A DNA stretch of 64,000 nucleotides from Leptasterias polaris (lineage: Eukaryota > Echinodermata > Asteroidea > Forcipulatida > Asteriidae), in the NCBI GenBank assembly GCA_037783415.1, contig JAZGTN010000017.1, positions 1,060,501 through 1,124,500 of the forward strand. The letters are read 5' to 3'. This document shows, one piece after another, positions 44,814 to 56,935 of the stretch; position 1 is the first letter of the stretch, and every line of letters starts with the position of its first letter. The position numbers and the translations under genes were made by a program. The notes under the pieces were generated by a model that ran no database searches, had not been told where the DNA came from, and saw only the letters and a program-made list of their open reading frames with translations.

Positions 44814-45266
44814 TTTAAAAAAAACAAAAACAAAAAAACACACACACCACTCAATAATAACAATAATAGGTGTTTAAAATGATTACAGATCAAACACAGA
44901 GAGGAGACAGTGCCACAATAAAAACCCACAACAGACATTAGCAATGTAAAAATACAGACTACATACACAAGTTCACCTCCACTTCCTAAGTTAAAAACTC
45001 TCTCCTGTGACTTATAATAAACATTCGAGTTGCACTGGGTATAAAAGAAAACTTATGGCGGTTTGTCCGCAAAATTATGCGATTGTAAAACTCCTCATGA
45101 AATAAATTAAAAGGTTTTACACATAGTCGTTCCCTCAAGTAAGTTATAATAACTTCTTAGTTCGATTTTGTTTCAGGTGATTTTTCACTGAGGCACATTT
45201 ACACCAAATGAGTTTGTAGTAAAAGAAAAATAACCAGGAATGCATACTTTCTGATACTCATGCCGT

Positions 45267-45467
45267 ATGGTGCAGCCGACAGGGACTAGACTACGGGTGC
45301 AGCAGGATGATCTATCGCTGGGGGAATGTGTCGTGAACGTACCTCACGTGGGTGTACGCCGTCCATACCTACCCGGTGAAAAGTGCGACTGGCTGATTAG
45401 TCCGGCAGCCAAAAGGCACTTTTTACCTGAACCTTGCAGCGGAGGATATATAACAGGTTTTGATTGA
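45267..45467 (+). CDS. Short open frame matching 29939-30139 (uncertain)
   Basis: 66 residues, one difference from the copy 2 frame (Pro for Ser). Its 5' part contains GVRRPYLPGEKCDWL. No family recognised; may be chance. Confidence 0.25.
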   Translation: MVQPTGTRLRVQQDDLSLGECVVNVPHVGVRRPYLPGEKCDWLISPAAKRHFLPEPCSGGYITGFD

Positions 45468-45549
45468 TCCATGTTCAGTAGACCTTGTACAAACAGAATC
45501 TGCATGATGACACACTGTGAAGTTTGGGCAATTCGAGATATAGGCGGAA

Positions 45550-45870
45550 TATTCCTCCAATTTTACAATCCAGAATAGTCATGATATCAGGTGGAATCTG
45601 CAAAAAAAACATTATATATCCAACAAAACGTGGTTCACCCCTTTGGTTCACCCCTTTAGATAGTAATCATTATACCGGCACGGCTCACATGCACACTGGA
45701 CTGCTCTACGGAACGCTGCACCCAGCAAGTTATACACGGTCTATGGAGGGATTCAGAAGTAGGATCGGAGACAGCAATGTGACTTTGAGGTAATTTTCTC
45801 TAACTTTAATCTCTGTTTACTAATCCTTAATAGGCCTACTTGGTCACCCACATTTCATTTTAAACTTCAC
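45550..45870. other. Segment that replaces unit sequence in copy 3
   Basis: Between GGCGGAATAT and TCGCTGTCTTTCGAT the sequence is unlike copies 1 and 2, with ACGTGGTTCACCCCTTTGGT and a repeated GGTTCACCCCTTT. The frame at 45524-45793 has no recognised motif. It looks like a replacement by insertion plus deletion. Confidence 0.4.
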
Positions 45871-46263
45871 TGGTCGCTGTCTTTCGATAACAAAAATGTC
45901 CATACTTTACCCTCGTTCTCACCACTTACTTCAAAGGGTTTAACATTTAAGAGTAATTTCACTTAAGTACAATGACATAAATTTTGAAAATACTTGTCAG
46001 GATAAACAAAAATAGACTTTTAAGAATCAGTACACAGACCGGGCCTTTCGACCGGGCAGATCGACCGAGCCGTTCGGCCGTGCCGTTCAAAAGACCGTGC
46101 AGGCGTGCAGCCGGGCCGTTCGAACAGGCAGTGCGGTCGGGCCGTTCCGTTCGGCCGGGCCGTGCTCCGTATTCTGATTATTTTCCATTTGCACTAAGTG
46201 AATGTTTGACAGAATTGGGTTAACTTCTGGTCCTTGCTTTATATGAAAAAGCCTTCAAGTAAT

Positions 46264-46519
46264 TAGTTGCGATAATCGTAAAATCCTTCCACACCCATTC
46301 CCCGACGGTCGCACACCGGAGGGTTACGAGGCAACAAAATATCCGTAATTACAATTTCGACAATTTTTGCCAGACAAGTCACCAGATTTGCAAAATTGTG
46401 ACCACTTTCAAATATTATGACACACATGCGGATATTTTGTACATGTGTTGTCTAGTAATCCTCCGGTCTGCGACCGTCCCCGTCCGGAGGAAGGTGGAGG
46501 GTTACGATTATCACAACTA
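46264..46519. mobile_element. Inverted-repeat mini-element, copy 3
   Basis: Equivalent of 20628-20866, with both inverted ends and the CCTCCGG/CCGGAGG inner blocks. Confidence 0.6.
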
Positions 46520-48285
46520 TTAAGTAAAGACAATTAATTTGGCGGGTCGTGCTCCGTAATTTTGATTATTTCCCATTATCGCAAAGTGAATGTTTGACAA
46601 AATTAGGTTTAATTCTGGTCCTTGCTCTATTAGCCTGCATACTATTATATGTATGGTATATAGGTATATATATATATATATCTTAAATTTTGAAGTCTTG
46701 ATTAGCGTTCTTCACCGGTTTGTTCTATGCGGTTTTGTTTTTTAAGACATAATTTCTCGTAATAATGAGGTTTGTTCATGTTTCCAGTAGCTAGACTCGA
46801 GATAATGGAAATACTAGATTTTGTGTTCATCGGCAGTACATTTATTACCCGTAAGTGCGGGCGAATGGACAGATCATGCAGCGCAGCATGGAGGGTGTTG
46901 GTCCAAGCTTTGATAATAAATATTATTTAAAATTTTAATTTTCTACCAGCAGACATTCATTATTTATTTTATGGAGTTGTTTCCCATTTTGAAGTATTTT
47001 AATGTAACTGAATAAAACTTACATCCAGGGATTCTACAAACTAAGTGATATATAATCTGATGGTAAGCTTAGGGTTTTATCAACTTCAATGATGATGTGG
47101 GCCATTCAGTGGTCTCAAACAAAATAAAAATGTTCAATAGAGATTATAATAATAATCTTGGTATCATACAATCATGTACTACGTCAGAGCAATTCGTTAC
47201 TGATCTTTACTACACTAACTATGGGCATGTGGCCTTAACCCTGGCCCTCAACAAAGTAAAAGTACAGTGCTCTTGAACGGCATTATTGTCAGATACTGCG
47301 TGTTATTATTATCATAACAGTGTTTTTTCTGTCTATATACGCATATGTTATTGCCTTAAAAAATAACTGGAATTAGTCATGTAAAAATTGTTAGCCTTTT
47401 CAAAATAAGATTTATTTGTGATCGAGCAGTTCACAAATTGTGGGAAAAAAGGGTAAACGAAAAATTTGCGATCGTATTTCTCATCTTTGGAATTTCGAAT
47501 GATGTAAGGGGATTTTCCCCAATTGATTGCGAAACATAAACCGGCCATTCTGTTATGTTACGTTATTTAGTGCAGACGTTGCGCAATCATACATGAAATA
47601 ATTGACTGGATTTACATGGTGAAATGTAAACACTTTTCTCACACAGAATCCCTAAAATATCACAAACAATGAAAGGTCACATGGGTTATTCGAGAAACGC
47701 CCAATGCGAACGTTACAAAGGCACTTCACAGCACAGAGGCCTTGTAGAATTACTACGAAAAGGTAAAACTACAACAGCAAAACATTCCCAACTTGTAATG
47801 TAAACAAAGAATGGTATTGCTCCATGGGGGCCCATCAGGCAGGGGTAATTTGATAAGCATAACCTATTCAGATGGGGACTTAGATAAACCCAAGTGGAGT
47901 GAAAAATGAGATTAAACTGGGATCTTTCTTGAAATGTATATTCGTAAAATAGTTTCAAATTGGTTAATTTGTACGATAACAAGTTACAACTGCAGTACAG
48001 TCCGTAGACTAAATTTAATATTAAGTAAAGTTCAGAGTAAAAGTTTCAATAGAAACAGTAAGCTTTCAAAATGTATACATAAACTAATAATGCATATTGT
48101 TATAAATAATGGAAGTCGAATAGTGCCAGGGGTTAAAGAGGTGAGCCCTTTTTTTTACAAGCCCCGTGAATATTGTTGGTAACCTTAATATCTGGCGACT
48201 GCCACATACATATCTGGCGGCCGCCACAAGTACTGTAATTATCTGTTGGTCACCACTTATAATATCGCAGCTGCCACATACAATT

Positions 48286-48341
48286 ATATAAAAATTATCT
48301 GAAACCAAATTATAGAGTAAGGCTGATCGCATCTTATTATA
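48286..48341 (+). mobile_element. 5' piece of a truncated LINE split by a transposon
   Basis: 56 bases between the unit border (CAATT) and the TATA target of the 8.66-kb transposon. The LINE continues at 57006. AATT is shared at both unit borders (48282-48285 and 57706-57709), so it is the probable LINE target duplication. Confidence 0.55.
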
Positions 48342-48394
48342 CAGCAATCCTTCACCGATCTTGAACTCTTGGTGGCAGCAGATATGCCTCCATT

Positions 48395-48550
48395 ACTGCG
48401 GTGTACCTGGGTGGTACTGCGCTGCCTAGCGACTGGTATAAGGTTTGGGCTACACGGCGATCATTATTTTGATCAGTCGCGGGTTACTGGACTTTCACTT
48501 TGCAAATCGCTTAAACCCGTCGCTAGGCAGCGCAGTACCACCCAGGTACG
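48395..48550. repeat. Inverted repeat in the left end of the transposon
   Basis: GGGTGGTACTGCGCTGCCTA at about 48408 pairs with TAGGCAGCGCAGTACCACCC at about 48524, with about 85 bases between. The right end lacks this arm pair: it has CGCCCGTACCACCGC in the matching place, so this is an extra fold-back insertion in the left end. Confidence 0.7.
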
Positions 48551-49422
48551 GGCGCACCACTAGTCTTGGTGTTTGCTCGGTACACACAGAATCAGTACCA
48601 ACGTTCGTCGGGTATACACTGTGCACGTTTGTAATGAATAAACATAGAGGGCGCTGTGACTAGTGGTATTTTTCGGCTCACCGACATCTGGATCTCACCA
48701 AGGTCTTGGCCATTAATTGCTATTTGGAGGCGTGACCAGACTATGTAAATGACTTATAATTTATGGAGTATTATATCACGTGACTGATTGAAAACGAATT
48801 ATGCAAACTATTCGCGTGACGACGCGCAACGACGCTAAATCCATGCCATGGCCAAAGGTCAATAAGCTCGAGTACATCATCATGGCCGCTTCCACAAAAC
48901 TTAGCGAGGCAGACATATTTCAAGCTGAAGAACATGCTTGCAGTCGTTTAGGCTTGAATGTTTTAAAGAAACAACAGTCTGAAGCTCTTGATGCCTACCT
49001 CCGCGGGCACGACGTTGTTATTTGCCTTCCTACTGGCTTTGGAAAGAGTGTAATATTCCAAGCAGCGCCAATGTGTTGGGACTTCCTCAACGCCAATGAT
49101 GTTGGGACTTCCTCAACGCCAATGATGTTCACGATGTCTCACGATGCGTTCCAAAATCTCTGGCTATAGTTGTTGTACCCTTAAAGTCCTTAGCCATGAA
49201 CCAGTTGGAATGATGTCAGGCGATTGGTCTGGAAGCTGCCACTGCAATTGCAGAGATTACTGATGAGGTTTTGGAAGGTGCTGGACAGGGCAAATACTCT
49301 GTATTGTTTGCCAGTCCGGAAGCTTTGCTGAGAGACAAAGGTACAGAGTTTCTGCATCTTCCATCTGTGTACAGTCGGGTATGTGGCCTATTCATCGATG
49401 AAAGCCATTGTGTTACCAAATG

Positions 49423-50182
49423 GTAAGTACAATACCATCCATTACAATACAGAGAAATACCATTACAATACAAATTATAAGTCAACTCAAAGTTGCAAGG
49501 AAAGAATATCTAAAACCACCAGCACCACCCTTTCACAATTATTCCTAATCAAACCATTACCATGGCAACAATTATTTATAATATTCTGTATCATGTATGG
49601 TACCCGAACCCAAACAAGACGTTATGGACACATGGTAGTAGGTAGTGGTAGTCAAAAGTAGTACAGTACAGCCCCGTAAATAGTGCCAATATGTTGGACT
49701 ACCTCTGCTTAGTCCCAGGGCAGTGCCACTATAGCCAGTGTAGTGTAGTAAGTATTAAAAAGTAGTTGCGATGATTGTAACCCACTCTACCGACAAGACT
49801 AAAGCCCGTCAGTAGAGAGGGTTACGATCATCGGAACTGTTACTATGCCTACAAAGTAAACGTATGTCAAAATTTAATTGTTGACATATTTAAATTGGCC
49901 TTGGGCCTAAGACAAAGTTTCCATTCTGTTTGAAGTTTTACACTTGATATGTTTACCTCTGCACATTAATTTTTTGCATAATGTGTACACACGTAAGGCA
50001 GACTACAACAATAAAATGCAGCCTTCAAAAAAAATGTGTACATTCCAAATGTACAATTGGATATATACTATGTACATGTATTTGTACCTACTAGTACTAG
50101 GACTTGATATCAAATCATAACACTCGACTACTGTATGTGAATGTACAGGTAACTTGCATGTTTTCTAATTGGTATTTTACAG
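49423..50182 (+). other. Helicase intron with a mini-element
   Basis: GTAAGT donor and TTTTACAG acceptor. It holds a short inverted-repeat element (49763-49837, TAGTTGCGATGATTG at the left and its near-complement GGGTTACGATCATC at 49819), the same family as at 20628-20866. The rest is AT-rich. Confidence 0.65.
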
Positions 50183-51376
50183 GGGCCAATCTGCAGTGAA
50201 AACAGCAGCATTCCGAAAATTGTATGGAAACTTGGGAGAACTTCGAAGCCGCCTCCAAATGGATACACCCTTGATTGCAATGACTGCCACAGCCAGTAGT
50301 TCAGTCAGGAAAGCTGTTGCAGACAGTCTCTCACTGAGAGATGTTGTGCTAATTCACACCAGCCCAATTCTGCACAACATGAAACATATTGTGCTGAAAA
50401 CTAAAAGCACACAAAGTAAAGATGTATTAGGTTGGTTGTGCTCCGAAGTCACAGAGAAAGGCCTCGACACTGAGAGATTGATAATCTATTGCCAGAGTAG
50501 AACTACATGCAGTGAGCTCTTCTCCATGTTTAAGTGCAGAGTTCCTGGGGATAAACATGTGTATTTTAACATGTACCACACGGACACAGAACCTGAAGTT
50601 CAAGAAGCAATCATTAGGAGCTTTTCCAATCCACATGGGACTGTCAGGGTTTTGTTCGCAACAATTGCTTTTGGATTAGGAGTTGACATCAAGGGGCTTC
50701 ACCATGTCATAATGTATGGATCACCTACTGATCTTGATGGTTACTTTCAACTAAGCGGTAGAGCTGGAAGAGATGGTGAACAAAGTTACTCTATCCTCAT
50801 CAAATATCCGTCTGCCAGTGGCATCCCCATCAAGGAAGAGATGAAATCACTCGTGAGTACAGATTCATGCAGGAGAGAACTAATTCACACAGCATTTCCT
50901 GGGGTACATCAGACAGCTCCGTGTAACAAGGCACACAACTGCTGTGACAACTGTGCTCTTACATGTTCCTGTGAAGGAGACCATTGCTCTGCACCACCAA
51001 AATGTGTTGAACAAAGTATAAAGATTGGAATTTATTCCGGCCCTGAAGGATCTGAAGTCCCCATGAGGTCTGTACCGATTGGAGTACAGGACCAAATAAG
51101 GGAGGAGTTACACAGGTTTCACTCGCATATCAAAGGGTCATCTACCACACAGGAGGATGATCACATGTACGCTGGAACAGATATTGTCTGCGGTCTCTCA
51201 AGTGTCACCATTGACCAAATTGTGAATGAGCTCACATTTGCATTTTCGTATTCACAATTTTGCCAGAGATGGCAATTTCCCAATCATGAGTTAGCACGAC
51301 GCATTTGGGAAATCTGCAACACTTTTTCCAATCTAATGCCAGCCGAAACTCACAACATTTTGGGTGATACATCTTC

Positions 51377-53566
51377 CAGCGGCGGATACAGGGGGGGGCG
51401 TGGGGGGCGCACGCCCCCCCTTTTTGCTTGAGAAAAAAAAAAAAAAAAAAAAAAAAAAACCATCAAGGAGAAAAGTGAGAGAGAGACAAAATTAATGACT
51501 AAGTATTTTATTTCAAAAAAGCTACTAAAAATCCGTACCTCGTACACTTTGTTTCATTTGTGGACCACTATTATTTCACTGACAGACATTGTCTCACGTG
51601 AATCTTGTGTACTGTGTGGAAAAAGAAGCGTGTTTTTCTCACACACTGAACATGCCTGGCGCGGGGATCCGGGGGCGTGAAGATCATTCACCCACATCGT
51701 GAGTCGACCATGCATGCCACCTGTGTGTGTGTACATTGTGCAAAGAAGTTTCTGGATGGAAAGTCAGCACTCGCGCGCGCTAAATACAATGTGACTTTTA
51801 CAATACGAACTTCCGGAAACTAGTGAGGACATAGCCCCATGATTAGGGCCAATCCACTTCGTATCCTTGGCCCAGTGCATCCTTTTTTTCTGTGGTCGAT
51901 TTAATTTTTAATCCGGGTTATGAAACGTACCGATCGAATGCTACTGTACTTGTAGAAGGCCCTAATGCTGAATTGTTTTTTTTAAACATCACAGATCTTT
52001 TGGGAAAATTGTTTGCTTTTCGAGTCGCGAGTGTGATTTTTTCCCCACTTATTAACTTGCGGGAAAACCATTGTTAGGTTCCCTCAACAATCAACAACAG
52101 TTAGACGATCAACTGCTGATATTTAATGGGGACCAGACTGATTTAGTCAGCGCGCCGAGCGCAATCAAGGTTTTGTGAAATACGCGTAATGCTGTGCGCA
52201 TCTTAAGCCCGTCTGGGAAAGATATAGACCTTTCTTTTGTTGATAAACAAAGTGCGCCGGTTGGCATGGACGGCCGAATGTTTGGCAAAACATTCAATCG
52301 TGTTAAAAAATGTTGTGACCAAATTCAACATTTTCTGTAAAGATTCATGAACGGAAATACCTTCCATGATTGGTTGATTGTTTCCAACAAATTCAACACT
52401 ATTTTTGAATATTTTGTGTAACACTGCTACAAACTGTGATGTGGCAATCTGTTTTTGATTTGCAGTTATGGCTTTCCATAGTTTTTCAACCTGGGTTGGC
52501 AAAAACTCGGGCTGTGACGTTGCAAAAGAAAGGTCTATACTATGCTCAGCGCGTTATGTAAATCAGTCTGGTCCCCATAGATAGTTTAAATGTTGTGAAA
52601 TTGTTAAGGGAACCCAACTAGGTTCTCGCGCAAGTTGTTAATACGCGTTATCAAAAAATTCACTCTCGCGACTAGAAAGGCAATCAATTTTCCCCCAAAA
52701 TCTGTGATGTTTTTAAAAAAATGTTTAGCATTTGGGCTTTCTACAAGTAGGCCTACAGTAGCATTCGATCGGTAAGTTTCATAACCCGGATTAAAAACTA
52801 CATCGGGCACAAAAATAGGATTGCAATGGTGCTTAGGCCCAATTGGCAAGGATACGAACGAAGTGGATTGGCCCTACTCATGGGGCTAGTGAAGACATAG
52901 CATCGTATAATCATGGTGTCTCACTCTGTTTAGAAAATCACAGATTTTTTTCGTATTCAAGAAAGAGGGTAAATATCCGTTGTGTTTCTTTCAAACTAGT
53001 CATTATCAATTGTGCAGATAGTACAACGATGTAGGGCTGGGGGAGGGGGCTAGGCCTCTAGTAGGCCTACCCTCACCTTGTCGTACATTAATGTTATTGT
53101 TGCTCGATCGCGCTGTCACTGAAGACAAGCACAGCTTGTTATTTTGTGTCACATTCTAATCCTCAAGTATGTGAAAACTAAATGACAAAGAGACCCTATT
53201 TGGTTATTTTAAAAATTGCACTATCGTTTAACTCACCAACAGTTTTTCCCCCTGAATAAGTATAAGTTGTAGCCTGCAGTTTGATTTTATAACTCAGGAT
53301 GGCCGATTCAAATCGATGACTCCCAACTCGAAAATAATGTTTTAATAATGATCTTGCAAAAACAAAATTGGTTTAAGTGGTCAGATATTGCATGAGATCG
53401 TACCACAGAGCATCTAAAATCCTGTTTTGCGGGCCCCGGAACCGGCCCATGCCGTTAGGGGTTCGCATTATGCGCTCGAGTCGTAGGCGCCACAAATTGC
53501 ATTTACCATTTGCTGCTTGGTAAATTTTCACACCCCCCCGTTTGGAAAATCCTGGATCCGCCCCTG
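51377..53566. mobile_element. 2.19-kb hAT-like non-autonomous element in the helicase
   Basis: Ends CAGCGGCGGATACAGG and, inverted, CAGGGGCGGATCCAGG, the terminus style of many hAT elements. Flanks share TCTTC (51372-51376 and 53567-53571), 5 bases rather than the common 8; removal restores the helicase frame. Near the left end are runs of G, C and a stretch of more than 25 A (about 51434-51460). No transposase frame. It contains the fold-back element at 51835-52885. Confidence 0.78.
51835..52885. mobile_element. 1051-bp fold-back element with 15-bp target duplication
   Basis: Begins CCCCATGATTAGGGCCAATC and ends with its near-complement; arms reach about 250 bases (to about 52080 and from about 52615). 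Inner blocks such as GGGGACCAGACTGATTTA are also inverted (52128 and 52563). Flanks are CTAGTGAGGACATAG (51820-51834) and CTAGTGAAGACATAG (52886-52900), a 15-base direct repeat with one mismatch. Such a long duplication is unusual for a TIR element. No coding capacity. Confidence 0.8.
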
Positions 53567-53651
53567 TCTTCAAGTGAAAGTGAGAGTGATGACGATGAAG
53601 TCTCAGATGAGTATCGGGAACCTGTTATTGTTTATAGTGACAGTGACTGAT

Positions 53652-53742
53652 TTAAAGGCAGCATTCTTTTGGTAATTGTCAAAGACCAGTATCCTCATTT
53701 GGTGTATCCCAACATACATAAAATAACCAACCTGTGAAATTG
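53652..53742. mobile_element. TTAA MITE end fragment between the two transposon genes
   Basis: TTAA then AGGCAGCATTCTTTTGGTAATT and GTCAAAGACCAG, GGTGTATCCCAACAT and CAACCTGTGAAA resemble one end of the TTAA family. It lies two bases after the helicase stop and next to the truncated 3' end of the minus-strand gene, so its insertion or a linked deletion may have removed the rest of that gene. Confidence 0.55.
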
Positions 53743-56000
53743 TTACACGCTAATATCAAACTGACACTCAAGAAGTTAACGATGGTGTCCGAGTGAGATT
53801 TGTTATCCATGACAATCTGGTAAGAAGTTGAAAGTGCAGGTGTGACTGCTGATGTGTCTGCTGCTGTGACTGCCGATGTGTCTGCCCACTCTTTGACCTT
53901 ATTGTCAAATCCCTGACCAAAAATGGTTTGCTTGGAAAATACAGTTTGGTACGCTGATGAGAGTCCTCTTGCATGCAAACGTTTGAACCCCTGTTTGCTA
54001 CAGCCACTCTCTAGAATTGTAAATCCAGTCAGTAACTGGTGTGAGTTCATTGCTTGAGATCTGCAGTTGAAGATTATTGACGCTGCAGTCATTAGATTTG
54101 GTGTCAGGGATTCAATGGTTCTGAGCTTGTTTTTGGGAATGTATTTACTTTTTGCTGAGGTTTGCAGTACCTGAAGCAAAGTAGGTGCATGGAGCTCCAT
54201 TTCTTCTAGTTGATTCATGAAACTGAAGTTTGTCAATCCGTGGAATGATGAATCTCGAAAGCAAGACCTTGTTGCCGGTGCACATATTATTTTGCATTCT
54301 TCATCTATCACTTTGAATAAATGCTCTTTTGCACCCTTTAGTTTCAGTACTTCTTTTATTACATCCTCCTCGTTATTGTCATGATAGCAGAAATTGTTGA
54401 CAGCCATTTTGTTGTTACCATCTTCTTTTCAACTTTGGAGCCATGTCGAAGAATCACCTACAAATTCAAAAAGAAGTGTTGAAGATTAGTTTGAGATTTT
54501 GTACAGCTGTGGAAATCCTGTTGAAAAAAAAATACAAACAACTAAACTAAAAAACTAACAAAAACCAAACATATAGCCCCAGAAATGTTATCATACAACA
54601 ACCAATGACTTGACAAACCACTGGTTCTTATCACAACCATCCTAAAAATCATTAGAAATTTTACCTGCACTGGTTTACATTACAGTACATGTGTACAGAA
54701 ACACTTCAATTCTTATTTAATTAAATAATTGTTACCGATTACCTTTATAACAATGCATGTTCGTTTACTTCATGAATGATCACAATGCTAACAAAACAGC
54801 TCAAAGCACTTTCTTATGAATTAAGAGCTTATCATAATGACCCAATGAAAAATGAACTGTTTATTTTTAATCCTCATTTTTAATTGCAAAGTTTCCCATT
54901 CTATACTTAGCCTATATAACTTGGCCTAATTTCAACCAAGCATTTTAATTAGTCCCACTGGGGGTACCATGTTAACAATTTGTACAGAATTGGTTAAATG
55001 GAAATACAAAGTACATGTCTCAATTGTAATGCAGCATTTATTGTATTCATATTGGGTGGCCAAAACTGTATTCATATTGGGTGGCCAAAACTTTTCACAG
55101 ATTTGTATTGTAGGACCATTCATGATAATTTTGTGCACATTCAAGCCTAACACACATGTTTACCTTTTAAATACACTTGTACAAGGTTTAATATATTTGT
55201 TTGGCCTTTCCAATAGGGCACATTGCAATTAGTTGGTAGATTATTGCCAAGCCAAGTTTACTTCTAATCTTATCTTACCTCAATGTCTGGAGTCGAAGGT
55301 GTGTACACAAGCTTCTTCATGCTGCTGGCTCTTGAGTGAGGACTGCTCGGGAAGTTTATTCTCCTGCAGAACTCTTTTTCTCTGAGGCTGCAACATGGAA
55401 ATTAACTATGATTTTAAAAAACATGAACAAAAGAAAATAGGTGCTATTCCTAATCCTATGTACTTGTGGAAATAAATTTGTGTTGGCATGTTGGCATAGG
55501 TTTTCTTCACCTCCCTTTAGTTGAAAATTCACATGAACTATAGTTTTAATTTAACATAAAAATTAATCAAAAGTGCATCGGCCCAGTTTGTTCATTTTAA
55601 TCTTACTCAAATGTTCACTTAGGTATGATCGTGACACTTCAATTCTCACCTTTACAGAAGGTGTACCAGGGCTCGATTCTGCTGTCCTTTTCTGCGACAT
55701 TCTCTTTTTTGGTGAAGAAATTGGGGGTGTCACAGTCGCCATATACTTCCTCTGGATTTCTTCTCTGGTTTGTCGATGCAACTTTACTTTTACAACTTGG
55801 CGTTGGCAAATGTTGCATACATACTTTGATTTCACTTGGTCTATGTCCAGTTTTGTAATAAGTGAAATTTCATCTGCTACATTCATGATTGATGGATTAG
55901 TTTTCGAAGAGCAATTGAGAGACATATAATGCTTACAGGTAATTAATTCTGTACCGCATAACAAGCACGACCGCACACTCCTGGAAGTGACCATTTTCAC
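53743..56000 (-). pseudogene. Zinc-finger transposon protein, truncated and with stops
   Basis: Three exons on the minus strand. Exon 1 (56000-55650) starts MKMVTSRS and has two CxxC pairs (CLLCG, CNICQ), a probable zinc site, then a basic stretch; it ends before GTGAGA. Exon 2 (55387-55279) follows a CAG acceptor and ends before GTAAGA. Exon 3 (from 54457, after TTTGTAG) has an in-frame TGA where Trp would fit (WLQS, stop, KEDG) and then a long open part with PNLMTAASIIFNCRSQAMNS and LLTGFTILESGCSKQGF. Another TGA is at the end of exon 2. This core resembles proteins I associate with the DUF6589 family of invertebrate and fungal transposons; that is memory, not a search. The C-terminal half, which would carry any catalytic residues, is gone. 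Confidence 0.6.
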
Positions 56001-56499
56001 GTCTGCTCGATCGCCGTACTACTGCCGAGTAGTTGATGTTCATCGGCAGGCGCAGGCAGGCAGCGCGAACGGCCCGGGCCGATAGTTCACGCTCGCAATA
56101 TCTCCCCACATAGTACATGTACACTGTTATATAATCGTCGCATGTCGACGTGCATGCAGCTTCATTGAGCTTGTACATGTACTACATACACATATCCACA
56201 CACTACTTCTTCTTGTGTGAGCTCAACATGATGAATTATTCATAACCAAAGTAAAACGAGATCACTGATTGGCTCCCCCGGAAAGTCGGGGTAGATTTCC
56301 AGAAAAACAAAGAAAAAGTTAAGACCCGTCGTTGCAAATGTCCAAGACCTTGGTGGGATCCAGGGAACAAAAATACAAAGCGCCCTCTATGTTTATTCAT
56401 TACAAACGTGCACAGTGTATACCCGACGAACGTTGTTACTGATTCTGTGTGTGCCGAGCAAACACCATGGTCTTGGAACCAAGACTAGCGCACCACACT

Positions 56500-56935
56500 A
56501 AATAAACTCCCATTGGAACCAATGCTAAATGATAAATATTCAAAAATACTCAAAAAATCATGAAAGTCTCTCAGCCTCTTAAAAACCAATCAAACATATT
56601 TTCGGACGACTGAACTTCAGAATTCTTTTCAATTTTTGCCAGGTCAGCCGTTTGGAATTTTTGCTAACTACCCCAGAAGAAAAAAACGCGAAAATGCTTT
56701 ATCGAGCAGCACTTCTCCACTTACCCGGTCAAATAGGGCCAACTTTAACGCCTAAATTTATCAAGTCTCCTCAAAAGTTGAAGCACAGAACCCCCAGGTT
56801 GTGTTAGATTATTATATTTACACAATCTATTAATTGCATGACCCCCAAAACGTTGTAATTAAAAATAAGTTGTGGGTTTACAAATTATGATAAGTAGCTT
56901 GGCGCATTAATTCTGGCTTATTTGGTGTGGTGCGC
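56500..56935. other. Probable insertion in the right end of the transposon
   Basis: The right inverted end is interrupted between GCGCACCACAC (56489-56499) and GGTGTGGTGCGCCCG (about 56930-56944). The insert starts TAAATAAACTCC and ends GCTTATTT, so its ends are complementary over AAATAA. No gene in it. Confidence 0.5.

Larger units (their letters stand above)
43306..48285 (+). repeat. Large tandem repeat unit, copy 3 (first part)
   Basis: Collinear with copy 2 from 27965. It leaves at GCCACATACAATT, where a LINE plus an 8.66-kb transposon are inserted, and resumes at 57706. It differs from the other copies by a replaced segment at about 45550-45870. It is the natural upstream region of the complete gene at 57872. 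Confidence 0.87.
48882..53650 (+). pseudogene. RecQ-like DNA helicase, broken
   Basis: Superfamily 2 helicase that would unwind DNA 3' to 5'. Exon 1 (about 48801-49422, probable start ATG 48882) has motif 0/I (KKQQSEALDAYL, CLPTGFGKS) and motif II (FIDESHCVTKW). It is broken by a 26-base tandem duplication at about 49075-49126 and an in-frame TGA near 49215. The intron 49423-50182 splits a Trp codon in matching phase. Exon 2 (from 50183) has the RecQ-typical FRKLYGNLGELR, TATAS (III), LIIYCQSRTTC (IV), VLFATIAFGLGVDIKG and QLSGRAGRDG (V, VI), then a Cys-rich zinc site (CCDNCALTCSCEGDHC). A hAT-like element interrupts it at 51377. The acidic tail SSESESDDDEVSDEYREP and so on resumes at 53572 and stops at 53648-53650. 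No HRDC domain. Confidence 0.85.

Noticed and set aside
46037..46164. GC-rich block read as a protein of Arg/Pro/Ala (SGRSVRPGRA)
   Set aside because: Driven by the GACCGGGC motif; copy number differs between units and frames are not kept.
48801..51431. Helicase as a host RecQ gene
   Set aside because: It lies inside perfect TIRs with a target duplication, carries a frameshift, a stop and an insertion, and lacks HRDC; better explained as transposon cargo.
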